From: Tropicimonas sp033101155
GTDB lineage: Bacteria > Pseudomonadota > Alphaproteobacteria > Rhodobacterales > Rhodobacteraceae
Reading direction: 5' to 3'
DNA length: 64,000 nt
Assembly (NCBI RefSeq): GCF_033101155.1
Contig: NZ_JAWMPX010000007.1
Location: 143,144 to 207,143, forward strand
Part shown: positions 61,166 to 64,000 of the stretch, piece by piece
Layout of the letters: each line of letters begins with the position of its first letter
How positions within the stretch are numbered: position 1 is the first letter of the stretch
Notes under the pieces: model-generated
Database searches by the model: none
Told to the model about the DNA's origin: nothing
Seen by the model: only the letters and a program-made list of their open reading frames with translations
Program-made: the position numbers and the translations under genes

Positions 61166-61220
61166 TACGCCCCTATATGTGTGCCATCAAAACGTCAAAA
61201 TGACGCATCGTAGGGGCGTA
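61166..61220. promoter_or_regulatory. Inverted repeats between torC and torA
   Basis: TACGCCCCTA (61166-61175) is repeated exactly in inverted orientation as TAGGGGCGTA (61211-61220). Between them lies a second palindrome, CGTCA (61193-61197) / TGACG (61201-61205). The position just upstream of torC suggests a regulator-binding region controlling the divergent genes, for example by a TorR/DorR-like response regulator. No such regulator is in the window. Confidence 0.5.
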
Positions 61221-61375
61221 TTTTATGGATTTCTGACAATGACAGCCTTCGGGCGCCTCTCTATCCTGTGAGATGGATCTTCCGGTCCTGAAGCCGGCAA
61301 CACGACCCGTATGCCTTGCGCTTACCCGCCGCGCCCGACTCCCGACTGGTGACACAGATTGAGGAGGTAGATCTG

Positions 61376-63808
61376 ATGGCGAATGCCAATCCACTGAACC
61401 TGTCCCGCAGGACGTTTCTCGGCACGACCGCTGCCGCCGGTGCACTTGCCGCCCTCGGCACGCCGTTTACAGCGAAATTCGCAGGCGCTGCGGCGCCCGA
61501 TGGCATCATCACAGCCGCGCATTGGGGGGTCATGCGTGCAACGGTCGAGGACGGCAAATTCGTCTCGGCCGTTCCCTTCGAGAAGGACCCCTTCCCGAAT
61601 GTGGACATGATCGCATCGACGCCCTCGATGGTGCATGACAAGGCCCGCATCGAATATCCGATGGTCCGCAAGGGTTTCCTTGAGAACGGGCATGAGAGCG
61701 ACACCTCCGAACGTGGTACCGGCGACTTCGTCCGCGTGAGTTGGGACGAGGCGCTGGATCTCGTCGCCCGCGAGATGAAGCGGGTGAAGGACGATTTCGG
61801 CCCCGCGAGTTTCTATGTCGGCAACATGGGCTGGAAGAGCTCCGGTCGCCTGCACAACCCGCGTGCCTCGCTGGTGCGCCTGATGAACCTGCATGGTGGC
61901 TTCTCCGCCCCGCTGGGTGATTATTCCACCGGCGCGGCCCAGGGTATCATGCCTCACGTTATGGGCGGGCTCGAGGTCTACTCGCCGCAATCGGCTTGGC
62001 CGGGGGTCGCCGAGAACGCCGAATTGCTGGTCATCTGGGGGGCCGATCCGATGGTCACCCTCAAGATCGGTTTCGCCCCGCCGGACCATCAGGCGCTCAA
62101 GGGCTTCGAGGCCTTCAAGGCGAAGGGCATCGAGACCGTCGTCATCGATCCGAAGAAGACCAAGACCGCCAAATATCTCGACGCCGAATGGATCGCCCCA
62201 CGGCCGCAATCAGATGTCGCGATGATGCTTGGCGTCGCCCACACGCTCTATACCGAAGAGCTGCATGACCAGGACTTCCTCGACGAATACACCGTCGGCT
62301 TCGATCAGTTCGTGCCTTACCTGACCGGCGAAAGCGACGGCCAGCCCAAGGATGCCGACTGGGCCGCCGAAATCGCGGAGGTCGATGCCGAGACGATCCG
62401 GACGCTCGCCCGCAAGATGGCCGAGAAGCGGACCTTCCTCATGGGTGGCTGGGCGCTGCAACGCACGGAAAACGGGGAGCAGACCTACTGGATGCTGGTC
62501 ACGCTCGCTTCCATGCTGGGCGAGATCGGCCTGCCGGGGGGCGGCTTCTCCGTCGGGTATCACTACAACTCCACCAGCGCGCCGCGCGCCACGGGGGGTG
62601 GCCTGCCGGGACTGTCGGGTGGCGAGCCGCCCGCGGATATGCCGCCGCGCATCCCCTGCGCCCGTATCGCCGACATGTTGATGAATCCGGGGGCGAAAAT
62701 CGACTTCAACGGCAAGAAGATGACCTATCCGGATATCCGGATGATCATGTGGGCGGGCGGCAACCCGTTCAGCCACCATCAGGACCGCAACAAGCTCATC
62801 GAAGCCTGGCGCAAGCCCGAAGTGGTGGTGATCCAGGAACCCTGGTGGACCACAACGGCGCGCTTCGCCGATATCGTCCTGCCGGCAACCACGCCTTTCG
62901 AGCGCGACGATATCGAGATCTGCGGCGACTATTCGCGGCAGTTCATCGTGCCAATGCACAAGGTGGTGGAGCCTCAGGGCGAGGCCCGCAACGATTACGA
63001 CATCGCTGCGGATCTGGCCGATCGACTCGGTTATGGAGCCAAATTCAACCGCAAGGAACAACTGGCGGAGATCGAGGGTTTCTATAATGCCTGCGTCGAT
63101 CAGGCCGACAAGGTTGGCGAGGCGATGCCCGCCTTTGCCGAGTTCTGGGAGAGCGGCGGCTTCCATGAGTTCCCGGTTGCCGACAAGGCCGGAAGCTGGG
63201 TGCGGCATGCGGATTTCCGGGAGGATCCGGATATCGAGTCTCTCGGAACCCCGTCAGGCCGGATCGAACTGTTCTCGAAAAAAGTCGAGGGTTTTGGCTA
63301 CGAGGGCATTTTCGGGCATGCGCAATGGATCGCTCCGACCGAATGGCTAGGCAGCGATGCGAGCGGCGAGATGCTCCATATGGTCAGCCCGCACCCGGAA
63401 TATCGCATCCACAGCCAGATGAACTCGGCGGATGTGCGCGAGAAATACGCTGTGCAGGGGCGCGAACCGATCGAGATCAGCGCAGCCGACGCCGAGACCC
63501 GCGGCATTGCCGATGGCGATGTGGTGCGTGTTTTCAATGATCGCGGACAGGCGCTCGCCGGTGCCGTGGTCACCGAAGACCTGCTGCCGGGCGTGGTGCG
63601 GCTCTGCGAAGGCGCTTGGTATGATCCAGAAAAGCCAGGCGAAATTGGCACGCTGGACAAATACGGATCGCCCAATACGCTCACCCGTGACGTGCCCAGT
63701 TCCAAGATCGGTCAGGCCACGACGGCCCATACCGCGCTGGTCCAGGTCGAGAAATATGCGGGTGACCTGCCCGATGTCACCGCGTTCCAGGCGCCGATGG
63801 CCAGCTGA
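61376..63808 (+). CDS. torA: TMAO/DMSO reductase, molybdoenzyme catalytic subunit
   Basis: 810 aa. It reduces trimethylamine N-oxide or dimethyl sulfoxide in the periplasm. The Tat signal is NLSRRTFLGTTAAAGALAALG. The family is the DMSO-reductase group with a serine Mo ligand, here Ser184 in GDYSTGAAQ, and no N-terminal Fe-S cysteine motif. Other segments are VGNMGWKSSGRLHNPRASLVRLMN, WGADPMVTLK, GWALQRTENGEQTYWM and SPHPEYRIHSQMNSADVREKYAVQGREPIEIS. The start at 61376 follows GAGGAGG. The divergent torC is its electron donor. TorD is not in the window. Biotin sulfoxide reductase is a less likely alternative because of torC. Confidence 0.95.
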   Translation: MANANPLNLSRRTFLGTTAAAGALAALGTPFTAKFAGAAAPDGIITAAHWGVMRATVEDGKFVSAVPFEKDPFPNVDMIASTPSMVHDKARIEYPMVRKGFLENGHESDTSERGTGDFVRVSWDEALDLVAREMKRVKDDFGPASFYVGNMGWKSSGRLHNPRASLVRLMNLHGGFSAPLGDYSTGAAQGIMPHVMGGLEVYSPQSAWPGVAENAELLVIWGADPMVTLKIGFAPPDHQALKGFEAFKAKGIETVVIDPKKTKTAKYLDAEWIAPRPQSDVAMMLGVAHTLYTEELHDQDFLDEYTVGFDQFVPYLTGESDGQPKDADWAAEIAEVDAETIRTLARKMAEKRTFLMGGWALQRTENGEQTYWMLVTLASMLGEIGLPGGGFSVGYHYNSTSAPRATGGGLPGLSGGEPPADMPPRIPCARIADMLMNPGAKIDFNGKKMTYPDIRMIMWAGGNPFSHHQDRNKLIEAWRKPEVVVIQEPWWTTTARFADIVLPATTPFERDDIEICGDYSRQFIVPMHKVVEPQGEARNDYDIAADLADRLGYGAKFNRKEQLAEIEGFYNACVDQADKVGEAMPAFAEFWESGGFHEFPVADKAGSWVRHADFREDPDIESLGTPSGRIELFSKKVEGFGYEGIFGHAQWIAPTEWLGSDASGEMLHMVSPHPEYRIHSQMNSADVREKYAVQGREPIEISAADAETRGIADGDVVRVFNDRGQALAGAVVTEDLLPGVVRLCEGAWYDPEKPGEIGTLDKYGSPNTLTRDVPSSKIGQATTAHTALVQVEKYAGDLPDVTAFQAPMAS

Positions 63809-63837
63809 TCTCGAAGGCGTCATCGTTGAATGACAAT

Positions 63838-63863
63838 AAAGGGGGCCTCATGTGGCCCCTTTT
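63838..63863 (+). terminator. Rho-independent terminator of torA
   Basis: 10-bp stem from AAAGGGGGCC (63838-63847) and GGCCCCTTTT (63854-63863) with one G-T pair and a 6-nt loop. The A/T ends make it potentially bidirectional. No gene start was recognised from here to base 64000. Confidence 0.85.
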
Positions 63864-64000
63864 ACGTCCCGGCCTATTCAAGTTGCGAGCATCAAGGAAC
63901 AAAGGTCCACTGTCCGAGCATTCGTGGAGATTGCAGCGAATGGCGATTGTCCGCCCTTTGCACATGATGCTGCATGCCGGGCCAACGACCGCTTCTGGCG

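Overview
The window looks like a chromosomal segment of an alphaproteobacterium of the Rhodobacteraceae (Roseobacter group). The support is its high G+C with G/C-ending codons, a full alphaproteobacterial sox thiosulfate-oxidation cluster, an ABC-type xylose operon, a leucine/isovalerate (liu) operon and a TMAO/DMSO reductase pair. I found no rRNA, tRNA, CRISPR array, insertion sequence or phage gene. Most of the segment is ordered metabolic operons, with small structured regulatory regions between them.

Layout. 1-2.5 kb: a cytochrome P450 cut by the window start, coupled to a membrane alpha/beta-hydrolase. 2.7-8.6 kb: pgk, two tandem cyclophilins, a DadA-type FAD oxidoreductase, a DUF3179 protein and a SYLF lipoprotein. 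9-18 kb: xylFHGBA on the minus strand, and divergent from it a ROK repressor (xylR) coupled to a secreted FG-GAP/UnbV protein. 18-26.5 kb: a MauG-like dihaem peroxidase coupled to a LacI repressor, facing a sugar operon (TIM-barrel isomerase, Gfo/Idh dehydrogenase, three-part ABC transporter) across two operators. 26.5-28.2 kb: a 48-aa membrane microprotein and a DUF1045 protein. 28.3-42 kb: soxSRT on the minus strand, divergent from soxV-W-W-X-Y-Z-A-B-C-D-E-F and a DUF302 gene. 42-46 kb: a TAXI binding protein, an attenuator-controlled GNAT acetyltransferase, a small membrane protein and ispG. 46.2-57.4 kb: the liu operon (isovaleryl-CoA dehydrogenase, acyl-CoA synthetase, methylcrotonyl-CoA carboxylase B and A, HMG-CoA lyase, methylglutaconyl-CoA hydratase), interleaved with four non-catabolic genes. 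57.9-63.9 kb: a BCCT transporter with a coupled 28-aa microprotein, then torC (minus) divergent from torA (plus).

How the genes work together. SoxR, a cysteine-bearing ArsR repressor, probably controls the divergent sox operons through a site upstream of soxX. SoxV, SoxW and SoxS handle periplasmic thiols. SoxXA, YZ, B and CD oxidise thiosulfate, and SoxE, SoxF and DUF302 are accessories. XylR and the LacI protein sit next to good palindromic operators for their sugar operons. The liu genes convert isovaleryl-CoA to acetyl-CoA and acetoacetate.

The most striking undescribed feature is a compact attenuator at 43516-43620. A 15-codon leader with consecutive Phe-Tyr-Trp codons overlaps four segments that can pair 1:2, 2:3 and 3:4. 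The last pairing is a terminator, and the gene behind it is a GNAT acetyltransferase with no link to biosynthesis. Other points of interest are two membrane microproteins, a dispersed hairpin repeat with compensatory base changes in three intergenic regions, an internal terminator between soxA and soxB, and envelope genes built into the liu operon.
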